A DNA stretch of 64,000 nucleotides from Leishmania infantum JPCM5 (taxonomy: Eukaryota; Euglenozoa; Kinetoplastea; Trypanosomatida; Trypanosomatidae): NCBI RefSeq assembly GCF_000002875.2, contig NC_009409.2, forward strand, positions 62,001 through 126,000, read 5' to 3'. Below the pieces are notes generated by a model. That model did not search any database. It worked only from the letters and a program-made list of their open reading frames with translations, and was not told the origin of the DNA. This document shows, piece after piece, positions 16,934 to 25,957 of this stretch. Position numbers and translations under genes: made by a program. How positions within the stretch are numbered: the first letter of the stretch is position 1; each line of letters starts with the position of its first letter.

Positions 16934-19024
16934 CTAATAGTCATCATACGGCGTCTGCCGAACGTCCCCATCGGAGGGGTCGCTGAGCGGGTCCTCGAGG
17001 AGAAGCGCCGCCATCTTCTGCGCCGCCATCTTCTGCGCCGCCACGTTAGAGTCTACGTGAACGCGACCGGGATCAAAAAGATTGTCCTCCGCGGCAACAA
17101 AGCACGAGCGTGACGGCAGCTGCCTGAGGTCATTCGAGACATCCGCCGCGGATTGGTCTGTGGTTGTGGTGAACCGAGCGACATCCATGGCCCTCATGCG
17201 CGGCAGTACCTCTGTGCGCAGCGGCGGCGGAGGCTCCAACGCAGCAGTGCGGCTCGCGGCGCTTGTCCCCCTACCAGCCTTCCCATCCTTGACAAGAACA
17301 GCGGCGGGCGTGGGTGTCTTCAAGGTTTCCTCCACACGCCCCACCGCACGAAACAGCGCGTTGTCGTTGTGGGTGGAGATGCGTGCAAACCGACGCAACA
17401 TCGTGTGCGCTTCGTCTGCCTTGCGGCGTTGGTCCGCCACCTCCGCCAGTACTCGGCAAAGAAGAGTCTCCATCCTCTCTTGTTGAGTGCCGGTGCTGCC
17501 AACAGCGGCGTGGCAGCGAGCGATATCGTCGCGAAGGTCGTAAACGCCTCGCCTCGTTTCATCCGCAGCGCTGAGCGCACTCGCCATCAGCTCTTCGCAT
17601 CCAATGGGTTCGTCCCCCAACCTTCCAGGCCTCAGCGACGTCTGCTTTGCCGTTGGTGACACGGGAGCTTCGCATGATCCACCGTCGCTGGCCTCGGGGC
17701 AGGCCACACATGTGGCTTTCGGTAGTGTCCTGTCCCCCTTGAAAGCCTCCGCGGGCGTCACTAGCCCTGAACAGCGCGCCACCTCGAGGCGCTGAAGAAG
17801 GAACCGCACAACGTCGACGGCGTCCTCCGCCCGATCCCTCTCCAGCGCTATACGATCATTTGCCTCCAGCAGCACGAGCTCATTCTCGATTAGGTCGTCC
17901 ATTTCTGCCTGCATTTCAGTCGTCAAGGTGCGCTCCTCCGCCAGCTGCATCTCATGCAATGTGCGCTGACGCTCGAGGTCACACTCCAGTCGCTTGATGC
18001 GCTCACGCGCTGAATCGACGCCCGCAGCTGCTGTTGCTCCCGCCACGGCTGTGGCGAACCCGCCAGGACGGGGAGAGGTGGCAGCAGCGCTCTCTCCTCC
18101 GCTGTGCCTTGGTGGGGAATAAGCACCGAATGAAAGACGATGCGTGTCCACTGACACCGTCAGTGATCGCCGCTGCGAAGGACGCGGCGAACATGTGCGC
18201 CGGTGAGGACTCTTCTCGGACGATACCGGCGACGCACTCTCTGGAGAAAAGCCGCCAGAGACGTTTGCACAGGAGCTGCCGCACCTAGCACCAGCAGCCC
18301 CACCACCAGCAGCCGCGGCGCCACTGTTTCGGGTTTCATCTGGCATGCGATGTGCGATTTCTGCGACTCTCGCCCACTCGGCCGCGCGCAGCTGCACGAG
18401 CAACAGAGCCTCGCCCTTCTCCGCTGACTCGACGTGGTCGCGCCCCGCCGCCTCCGCGTCCTCAACGACGGCACCTGCAAGTCTCACATGTCTCTCGCTG
18501 GCAGCGACACTCTGCTTCTCTAGCTCCTGCACACGCCGTCGCAGTTGCTCTTTCTCCTGCGCCACTTGCACCAACTCCATCCGGAGTGACTGGGCGTCTT
18601 GCTCCATCTGTAGAATGCGTGTCACCGACATGTCAGCGGAGGTCAGCAGCTCGTTTCGCTCCCTCACAGCTGCGGTGCGCTGCGCCACCGCTTCCTGCAG
18701 CTGCAGCCGCAAGGACTCGATTTCGGCCACGTACTGTGCTTCTATTCTCTTGAGGGAGTTGCGCAAGCGATGCGTGTCTTGGCAGGACCGGCATTGGTGC
18801 GAGTATCCGCTGTCATTCTTTGTCCAGGTTTCTCTGGGCATTATCGTCGCATCCTCCACGTCGCATTCGCCGGCATCATACAGCACTGCGTCTTCGATGT
18901 ACGCGGCACGCACCGACGGCTCAAACAGCGCATCAACGCGACTGGCGGCGATCATGGAGGAGGGCGAGTGTCGTCTCCGCCGCGGCGGAGTGGAAGCGCT
19001 AGAGAAGGACCAGCTCCCGGGCAT
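16934..19024 (-). CDS. Coiled-coil protein (696 aa) with a CxxC site and C-terminal short repeat
   Basis: A 696-residue protein. The N-terminal 80 residues are Ser/Pro/Arg-rich and end with a CRSC pair (C78, C81) just before a long coiled coil (about 85-190). A second coiled coil occupies about 330-410, after a Ser/Pro-rich linker. Near the C-terminus the hexapeptide AAQKMA occurs in tandem, encoded by an 18-nt direct repeat at about 17008-17043, followed by an acidic Asp-rich end. No enzymatic motif is visible. The start at 19024 is the first ATG. It is a neighbour of another coiled-coil gene (12197-15667), but a shared role is only a guess. Confidence 0.88.
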   Translation of the reverse strand: MPGSWSFSSASTPPRRRRHSPSSMIAASRVDALFEPSVRAAYIEDAVLYDAGECDVEDATIMPRETWTKNDSGYSHQCRSCQDTHRLRNSLKRIEAQYVAEIESLRLQLQEAVAQRTAAVRERNELLTSADMSVTRILQMEQDAQSLRMELVQVAQEKEQLRRRVQELEKQSVAASERHVRLAGAVVEDAEAAGRDHVESAEKGEALLLVQLRAAEWARVAEIAHRMPDETRNSGAAAAGGGAAGARCGSSCANVSGGFSPESASPVSSEKSPHRRTCSPRPSQRRSLTVSVDTHRLSFGAYSPPRHSGGESAAATSPRPGGFATAVAGATAAAGVDSARERIKRLECDLERQRTLHEMQLAEERTLTTEMQAEMDDLIENELVLLEANDRIALERDRAEDAVDVVRFLLQRLEVARCSGLVTPAEAFKGDRTLPKATCVACPEASDGGSCEAPVSPTAKQTSLRPGRLGDEPIGCEELMASALSAADETRRGVYDLRDDIARCHAAVGSTGTQQERMETLLCRVLAEVADQRRKADEAHTMLRRFARISTHNDNALFRAVGRVEETLKTPTPAAVLVKDGKAGRGTSAASRTAALEPPPPLRTEVLPRMRAMDVARFTTTTDQSAADVSNDLRQLPSRSCFVAAEDNLFDPGRVHVDSNVAAQKMAAQKMAALLLEDPLSDPSDGDVRQTPYDDY
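17008..17043 (-). repeat. 18-nt tandem repeat inside the 696-aa coiled-coil gene
   Basis: Two near-identical adjacent 18-nt units encode a repeated Ala-Ala-Gln-Lys-Met-Ala hexapeptide close to the C-terminus. Frame is kept, so copy number could vary without harming the protein. Confidence 0.75.
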
Positions 19025-22000
19025 TGCTCTGTTCTCCGCGCTGAGGCGTACGTGGGTGTGTATTCGTGTCTATGCGTATATACGTGTATAAGTGAGGAAG
19101 CGCTGCTTCACGCGAAACGGCCTTCGTGTGCACGCGAGATGATGGGGGGGGGTGAGGGCAAGCATAGCAAGATCCAGAAAGCGGGAGGAGGTTGAGTGCA
19201 TCACAGCACATGTCCGCCGCAGCTGCTATGTGGGCAAGAAGCACGCGAAAAAGACACTGCATGTACAACGAAAGCTCACGCAAGAGAGCAGCGGCAAACG
19301 CCGTCATCTCACGCAGACCTCGCGCCCGCCCCAGCCACCTCTCCCCCGCACACAGCTGAAGGGGTGAACGCAACAGTGTGTGTGTGTGTGTCCTGGTGGA
19401 GAGAGAGAGACAACACTATGTACACTTGAATGAGGGGAATGCTGGGGCCCCTCACTCACTTCCCTCTTATAGCGAAGAGACGTGCCTGCTTACAGCAGCG
19501 CCGTCGGGATTCCTTGTCACGCTTCTCTCTCCCTCCCTCTGTGTGCCCGTCCTTGCCCCCTCCAGTCCCACAATGCAGCGCTGCATGTGCGTGGTTTCCT
19601 TTTATGTGCTCCATCTCCTTCACTTCCTCTAGTTCTCTACGCTCCAGGAGTGAGCAGTGGCAGGGCCGCGCAAGACAAAACAGCAGCAAGACTAAAGAAA
19701 AAACGTCAGCATCGGCCGGCTGTTCGCCCGCGCTGCGTCCTCGCTGCTGCGGTCGCCCTGAGCAGGTCGATGCCCCAGCAAAGAACGTCGCCGACTTCTC
19801 AACACGGAGAGCCTCGGCCGTGGCACCCACGTTCCTCACTTTCCGCCCTCCCTCGCAAGCGCTTCTCCGTCTGCAAAAGACACCACTGCTACGAGAGAGT
19901 CGCTCTGCCAAACGGTGTCCATGCGCTCATCTTTCACGGAGAGGGAGAGAGCCAGGAAGCGGAGCGCCTCAGGGCGTCCTTTCTTTTTGTCTTCGTCATC
20001 GTGTCAGCCCAGCACGAGCAAGTCCAGACAGACACGCGCATACGCAGCCACACCCCACCCACCACGCTCCCGCTATGGCTACACCCTCGGCGTCTAGGAT
20101 GAACCATCCCGCCGCCGAATCGGCGGCTACGTGCTTTACGCGCTCTTATCTTCCCTCTGCACGTCTCCGTCCGGGGTACCTGCGGCGCCGGAGGCGCCAG
20201 ACGGACATGGGGTGGTCTGCGGGCCTTCACCTGAGCGCATCGCGTCTACGGTCCTGCTCCAGGGCCGAGGCGGTGGCCTCTGACGTCGGTGTGTAGTAGG
20301 CGGTGGTCCAGGTGCATCCCGCATGAGGTCGGGGGAGGAGGCTGGCCAGCGCCTGCCCAGCGCCCTACGGAGACCCTGCGCCTGGCGTGCATGCCATCTT
20401 CCGCACTTAGTCGCTGCAGCCCGCGGCTGCCCCATGAGTCTGTGTGGAGACTCCTCACATCGCAGCCTGGGGAGGAGGGGGGTGCCCATGCGGCCATTCG
20501 CGGTGTTCTTGGCATGCTTCCGGCACGTTTCGCGCACACGCACTGTGGGGCTCATCGGCACACACTTTTCCGCGCCTCTCGTCGGCCGGCGCTCGTGCCC
20601 TGCTGACCTCTGGGATGCCGCGCTGGCATGGGGCACACCCTGCCAGCGGTGCTTCACAGCGCGTCAAGCACCGTGCTCGCGCTTTCGGATCATGCAGCCT
20701 GCTTTCAGCACAACCTTGTTGCCGGTGGGGTGTGGGAGGTACGCGGGGGCCGTTGCCAGGATCGCTTGCCCGCATGCGCCGGCGACAGATGGAGCGACAC
20801 AAGGAGTCGGTGTGACGGCATGGGGCACCCCACGCTCTCCCGTGTGCACGCGCCTCTCACAGGAGACTATGTGTCAGGCGGAAGGCAGCTCGTGGATAGG
20901 GCATGTGCCGGCGTGCAAGCCGCTCACAGCTTGTCGTCCTAAAGGGAAGCACAACAGGAGGCGGATGCGTGCGCGTGTCGAATCGATGGCACGATCCGTA
21001 GGGAGCTGGTGCACGCGGGGTCACGGCTGCAAGTCTTGCTGGCGCAGCACCAGCCCAGACCTCCCCGCGGAGATGAAGAGTACGCGCCCGTGCCCGAGTA
21101 CTCGCTGCGGGCGCCTGGGTTCAACATAGAGTTGGTATTGGACCCGTATACCTCGGTTGGGTGGGCGGCATCATCTGGGGAGGAGGCAATACAAACAAGC
21201 AAGGACACAGTCGCCGTGATCCGAGTTGGCAGATGTTTCTAGGGATTACAAGGAGAGCAAGGCAGCCACGTCGAGGGGATACACACACGACACAAGGATC
21301 CTTGCGGAGGCGGACATACATGGCTAAGAGGGCGACAGTCCTGCACCTACGCACCAGGGGGAGGAGGAGGACAAAGGCCGGTGAGAGGGCAGCTAGCCAG
21401 CGGCTGAAAACAGGCGGGTGCGAGAGAGAGATTGTGAGATGTGCGCCCATCGAGATCATCCGTGCTCGCGTCTTTGTTTGCGGCTGCTGCTGGGGTACGG
21501 TTTGTTCGTGCGTTGCCGCCCTACACCTCTTGTTCGTCGGTTGGTTATTGTTTCTTTAACGTGTTACGCACGCACGTGTGTGTGTGTGCGTGTGGTGTGT
21601 TCGGTGATGTGATGCCTCTGTTCGGCTGCTCTTATTTTCCCTTTTAATGGCCACCGCTTTAGTAAACAGAAAGGAAGAGAGGGAGAAGGGGAGCGCCTCG
21701 TACCCGCACGTGAGTAGTTGCGGCCCTGCGCTGGTGTGTGTATGCGTGTGTGTGTATTGTAGGGGAGGGGAAGAACGGATGAAACCGCTCAAGGACACAC
21801 GTGCAACCACGCGGGAACCGTCACAGCCACGCAGGCACTGAAAGATACGCGAAGATACGCAAAACGCACACCTCTGCCCTGCTTCGGCGTGTCCAGGAAC
21901 GCCGGAGAGTTTCCCTGGCGAAAAGTAAGCATGAGGCGTCGAAGAAGGAAGAGGTACAGACACAAGTGCGGTGAGAGCGAGCGAGAAGCGGAGGGCACAC

Positions 22001-22569
22001 ACACACACACACGCACGCGTAGGAACATACGTACACAGGAAGACAGAGAAAAGAGCAACACTCAAAAAAAAAGCGAAAGCAACCACACAACACAGCACTC
22101 GCACGGGGAGTGGGGATTAAAGAGACGGCACAACAAACAACTAAACGTACTGTGATGATATTAGAGATGCGAAAAGCGCTGGGCATGAATGGCGGGCGAT
22201 TTCCGGGACATGGGGAGGGGGAGACGTGCTGGCGGCTAGGACAGGGATGGAAAGTGGGAAAGGGAGACGCGAAGAGTGGCGCGCGCCTTGTCCCCTTGTA
22301 ACGGTGAGGTGATTACACCGCGTGTGTGTGTGCGCGCGCGCTCTGGGGTGCGTGGCGCCATGGCCATCACACGCTACAGGCCGCACACACCATCCGCGGG
22401 ACACAGACGCGTCCGTACAAACAGCACTCAGATGGATGAGGCAGATGGAACCGGGCACTGAAAGGGCAGCGCATAAAAAGAGACCGCTGCGACACGACGC
22501 CACTGTCACGATCCTGGTCTATCTCGACTCTCTGTAGGCTCACTACGCTAGCCAAGTCAAGAAACCTCT
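19025..22569. other. Longest spacer of the window (3.5 kb), no supported gene
   Basis: The flanks (19025-20050 and 21250-22569) are ordinary spacer with TG/CA tracts near 19376-19390, 21577-21600, 21730-21755 and 21995-22015. The centre, about 20100-21200, has different texture: even base mix, no simple repeats and long meaningless open frames on several strands. It is listed separately as a candidate retroposon remnant. Confidence 0.55.
20100..21200. mobile_element. Candidate degenerate retroposon remnant (SIDER-like)
   Basis: This ~1.1 kb block differs from surrounding spacer: GC-rich, almost free of the TG/CA and homopolymer tracts seen elsewhere, and without coding character despite long open frames. 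It contains short recurring pieces (for example GGCATGGGGCAC near 20626 and 20818). Leishmania genomes carry hundreds of ~0.5 kb degenerate retroposons (SIDER1/2) in 3' UTRs, where they can destabilise mRNA, and this block sits in the 3' UTR zone of the YTH gene's neighbour unit. No target-site duplication or A-tail was confirmed. The call rests on texture and position only. Confidence 0.35.
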
Positions 22570-24324
22570 TCAATGGGCGTACGACTTCTTTGAGCGAGGT
22601 GCCGGGGGGACCGTGGGGGAGGAGCTGCCGTCGTGGCTGGAGCTGTTCCCGTTACTGCTGCCCCCAATCCCGTATCCATTAGATGTGACTGCTCCTACGG
22701 CAACGGCCACCGCGGCTGCTCGTGCGGACGCCGGGGCAGGTAACTTGATGGACAGCGATGTCGGCGATCGCTCGCGGGAGTTGCCGCTGCCGGTGCCGCC
22801 TGGCGGACTCGTGGAGCCGTTCGCACTGCTGCTGCTGTTGTTCGCCTGATTACGCCGGCTGGCGGGCACCGGGATGGCAAGGCCGCTATCGCTGATCGGA
22901 GCTGGCGGGGTTGTCATGCCACCGACGCCTCGGCCACGGCCGATCGGTGGCGGTGGCGGTGGCGGCCTAGCAACGCTACGACCGCCGCGTACGACCCCGC
23001 CACGCCCACGTGGCAGTGGGATGCTTGGCCCCGTGGGCGACGGAACAAAATACTGCTCTGCCTTGCCACAATGGCTGTTGATGAGGTCGAGCAGTTGTGC
23101 GCCTGTCTCCAGCCTCAGTCGTGAGCCGTCGCGCTGCTTAAAGAGCAGCACCCCGTCCAATGATCGTGTGTTGGCCTCTGGGATGGCGCAGTGATGCTGC
23201 ACCCACTCGATCGGGCAAGTCTTCGCCTCCCGCCGCGCGGGCGCCCCCTTTGGCAGCACTCGCGCGTACCCAAAGACGGTGGGGGGGCTAGATAGGAGAA
23301 AGACGACGAAGGCCGAGCCGCGAGCCTCCATGCAGCTCTGCATCTCATCAGCAAACACGGGGTTCGGCCAGAAGTAGTCGTCTCGCACGGCGTCCTCGGC
23401 GTCCTTCTCCGTGATGTACGTGATGAAGGTTGCCGGCTGTTGCGCCTTGGCGGCGCCGTTGCCGTGCAGCGACGCGGCTGCCGCTGCTGCAAGGGGGCTG
23501 GACGAGGACCCGGTGGATGCTACTACCGCCGACGCCTGCAGGCGCTGCTGACTTCTCGGGGCCGGAAGGGTTGGTCCGTCATAATCGAGCCCGCCACCGA
23601 TGGGGGTGAGCGCCGCCGGTGGAAGACGCCGCTCCACCATGATGCTGCTGCGCGGCGCTGGAACATTTGGGTTGTGTTGCGGCGGTAGCGGTGGTGGCGG
23701 CGGAGCGACATCGATGCGGTGTGGGATGATGTGGGCGCGCGGCGGGGGCGGCGGCGGCAGCAATGGCTCCGACAACATATGGTAAATCTTTTCTCTCGCG
23801 GGCTCACGATCGCTCAGCTCGGTGAAGATGAACTGCTTTCCATAGAACTGAAGTACACGTGGAATGATGAGCAGTTTGCTGGGGTCCTGCAGGATAACCC
23901 AGCCGCGACCGTTGCAGTTCACGTTTTGGCCCGGAAACACATCTGCCTCCTTCACCATGTCAAACGTTTCAAAGTAGCGGCCCAGCATCTCGGGTGTCGT
24001 ATTGAAGGGTAGGTGGGAGACGTAGATGCAGACATACTTGGTGGCGGTCGCGTAGAGGGACCCGGTGCGGGGGTCTTTGAAGAAGGCGTGGTACTGCGCG
24101 TTCGGCAGCAGCTTCGGCAGCGTGACACCTGTCTCATCAGCCGAGGTGGAGAGCGGCACCTCGCGCGGCGGCACATGCGTCGGGTCGAAGAGCTTCGTAC
24201 CCTCGGGAAAGTACTGATACAGGGGAAGGCGGTAATCTTCCATCAGCGACAGCCGGTCGCCGTTCACGTACACAAACGGTGTTGGCGTCGAGGCACTCGC
24301 TGATACGGCGTCGCTGGGCATCAT
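22570..24324 (-). CDS. RRM plus divergent YTH-domain RNA-binding protein
   Basis: A 584-residue protein. Residues 97-171 look like an RRM, with a C-I-Y-V-S-H-L-P strand (RNP2-like) and GRGWVIL (RNP1 position). Residues ~186-220 are a Pro-rich linker. Residues 298-417 follow the YTH fold: the F-I-T-Y-I-T strand at 300-305, a D-A-E-D-A-V helix, W319 at the position of the first aromatic-cage Trp, S-A-F-V-V-F-L-L strand, FGYARVL at 351-357 (YTH: GFARL/GYARM), PIEWV at 371-375 (YTH: FKIDWI/VRWI), and QRDGSRLRLETGAQLL at 397-412 (YTH: RDGQEIELECGTQL). YTH proteins read N6-methyladenosine. The loop that normally carries the second cage Trp is very short here, so m6A binding is uncertain. The C-terminus has RGRGG-type and poly-Pro runs. 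The ATG at 24324 follows a long polypyrimidine-rich leader. Confidence 0.85.
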   Translation of the reverse strand: MMPSDAVSASASTPTPFVYVNGDRLSLMEDYRLPLYQYFPEGTKLFDPTHVPPREVPLSTSADETGVTLPKLLPNAQYHAFFKDPRTGSLYATATKYVCIYVSHLPFNTTPEMLGRYFETFDMVKEADVFPGQNVNCNGRGWVILQDPSKLLIIPRVLQFYGKQFIFTELSDREPAREKIYHMLSEPLLPPPPPPRAHIIPHRIDVAPPPPPLPPQHNPNVPAPRSSIMVERRLPPAALTPIGGGLDYDGPTLPAPRSQQRLQASAVVASTGSSSSPLAAAAAASLHGNGAAKAQQPATFITYITEKDAEDAVRDDYFWPNPVFADEMQSCMEARGSAFVVFLLSSPPTVFGYARVLPKGAPARREAKTCPIEWVQHHCAIPEANTRSLDGVLLFKQRDGSRLRLETGAQLLDLINSHCGKAEQYFVPSPTGPSIPLPRGRGGVVRGGRSVARPPPPPPPIGRGRGVGGMTTPPAPISDSGLAIPVPASRRNQANNSSSSANGSTSPPGGTGSGNSRERSPTSLSIKLPAPASARAAAVAVAVGAVTSNGYGIGGSSNGNSSSHDGSSSPTVPPAPRSKKSYAH

Positions 24325-24524
24325 CCTGGGAATGGGACAAGAGAAGCAGTTGAAGTGAAAGAGGGACCCGAGGAAAGAAAGAGTCTTCGCAGGTCTGCGT
24401 GTGCAGTGCGGGGAGGGCGGGAGGAGAAGAAGAGAGCGCCAAAGAGAGAGAGAGGGAGACAGCAAAAGAGGGTGCTGTGCAGAAAGGAAAATGCGAAAGA
24501 AAAGAGGCAGGGCAAGCGAGCGCG

Positions 24525-24530
<6 letters not shown>
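24325..24530 (-). promoter_or_regulatory. Polypyrimidine-rich leader of the YTH gene (splice-acceptor zone)
   Basis: The plus strand is almost all purine over this stretch, so the coding strand is a long C/T tract running up to the ATG. Such tracts direct spliced-leader addition and the upstream gene's polyadenylation. The exact acceptor AG cannot be fixed from sequence alone. Confidence 0.4.

Positions 24531-24559
<29 letters not shown>
24531..24559. repeat. (TG)14 microsatellite
   Basis: An uninterrupted TG dinucleotide run of 29 nt, i.e. CA on the transcribed sense strand, about 210 nt upstream of the YTH gene start. Confidence 0.95.
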
Positions 24560-25957
24560 CTGCGATTGAGAGCGAAGTGATGACGGGGCACCACCAGCAC
24601 AGTGAACGGAGGCTGAAACTGTGCAGAGTGGAGGAGGCGAAGCAGGCGGTCACAGAGGACAAGGCGAGTAAGGGTGGGAGGGGGAGGGCGACAGCACTCA
24701 CGCACGGTGTGTGGGTGTGGCTGTGCGTGTTCGCGACAGTGAGCGTCACACAAGGAGATGAGAGAGGGATAGGAAGCGCCACGGCAACCCCGTAGTCGGA
24801 GACGGTGACTTTCACGAGACAGAGGAGGGACATGGGGGCACAAACATGCGCAGAGTACAGTCGGGGAGTCACGGAGCCACGCAGAAGAGAGCAGTCACAG
24901 CGCGAAAAGAAGAAGCGCTCGCGTGCAGCGTAGATGTACCACGATGCAGGTGCTTCACCGTCCGCCGTCAGAGACGCGCACCATCCGCGTACGCTGGGCG
25001 CTACCGCTATCGGAGAAGCTCGACGCAGCAAAGCGCCGCCAGCAAGCAAACACGGCTGGGGTTGCTCGTACGGAAGTTGCACGAGGAGGAAACGGTGGCG
25101 ACAGTCGTGCCACCTCCTTCTCTCTCCCCCCTCACGGCTTCCGCAGCAGCCATGTCCTCACCGCCCGTACCAAAGGTGCTGCAGTATCTTCCAAAGAGAG
25201 ACGCTGCTGCGTTCCCCTGTTCTTTTCTCTGTGTGTGTGCGTGTGTGTCTGTGTCTGCCTCTCGTTACCGTGCCCGTGCACCCGCTGTCGACGCCTTTCC
25301 CCGTCTCTAACAGACGCCTTCCCTGCAGGGGAGGGACCGGCGCAGCAGACGTCCAAGCATGCGCACGTGCGAAAACGGCACACTACGCTCCCTTTCTCCG
25401 CTGGCTGCGCTCGTGAGGGCAGAGGAAGGGGGGCCGCAGGTGTTCGAGGATGATATCATTGAAATGGGAGGAGGCCCACAAAGGTGCGTGCAGCAACGGC
25501 ACGCAGGTGGTTAACCGCTTTACTCATTACAGAGGACGAGGTGAGAAAGAGGCGAAGAGACGCCACAGCCCGTGTACATCAACTATGGCTGGCGCTCTCT
25601 CTTGCGGCATGAGTGTGGTGGTGGGGGGGGGCGCCTATCGCTTCGCTCTGCCACTCAGCGCGTACCCCGTTTCTCGTGGCTGTCCCCGCGAACGGACCAC
25701 GACAGCACACCCAGACACATACAGAGGCCAACACACGCACGATGGAGACAGCCAAAGAGCGAGAAGAAGCAAGAGAGCAACACACAAGCACGCACACTTC
25801 TGCTTATGCTCTTGTGCTCCCACGGTGAGCAGGGCTTCGTACGGCGCGCTTGGACGATGAGCGCTGCGCCGGTGGCGCAGTAAAAATTGAAAGACAAACA
25901 GAACGCCAACAGCTCGCCAGCGGGATGATACAAAGCAGGGTCTGCAGGTAGAAGGAA
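24560..25957. other. Intergenic region, no gene seen
   Basis: It holds the 3' UTR of DPH6 and the 5' part of the YTH gene's leader. It contains a TG tract near 25226-25250 and a G9 run near 25623-25631. No convincing frame. Confidence 0.55.

Noticed and set aside
19430..21129. Long plus-strand open frames of 206-288 codons in the 19.4-21.1 kb spacer
   Set aside because: They overlap each other in different frames, have Ser/Arg/Pro/Cys-biased composition with no domain, and lie against the direction of transcription. High GC makes chance open frames common.
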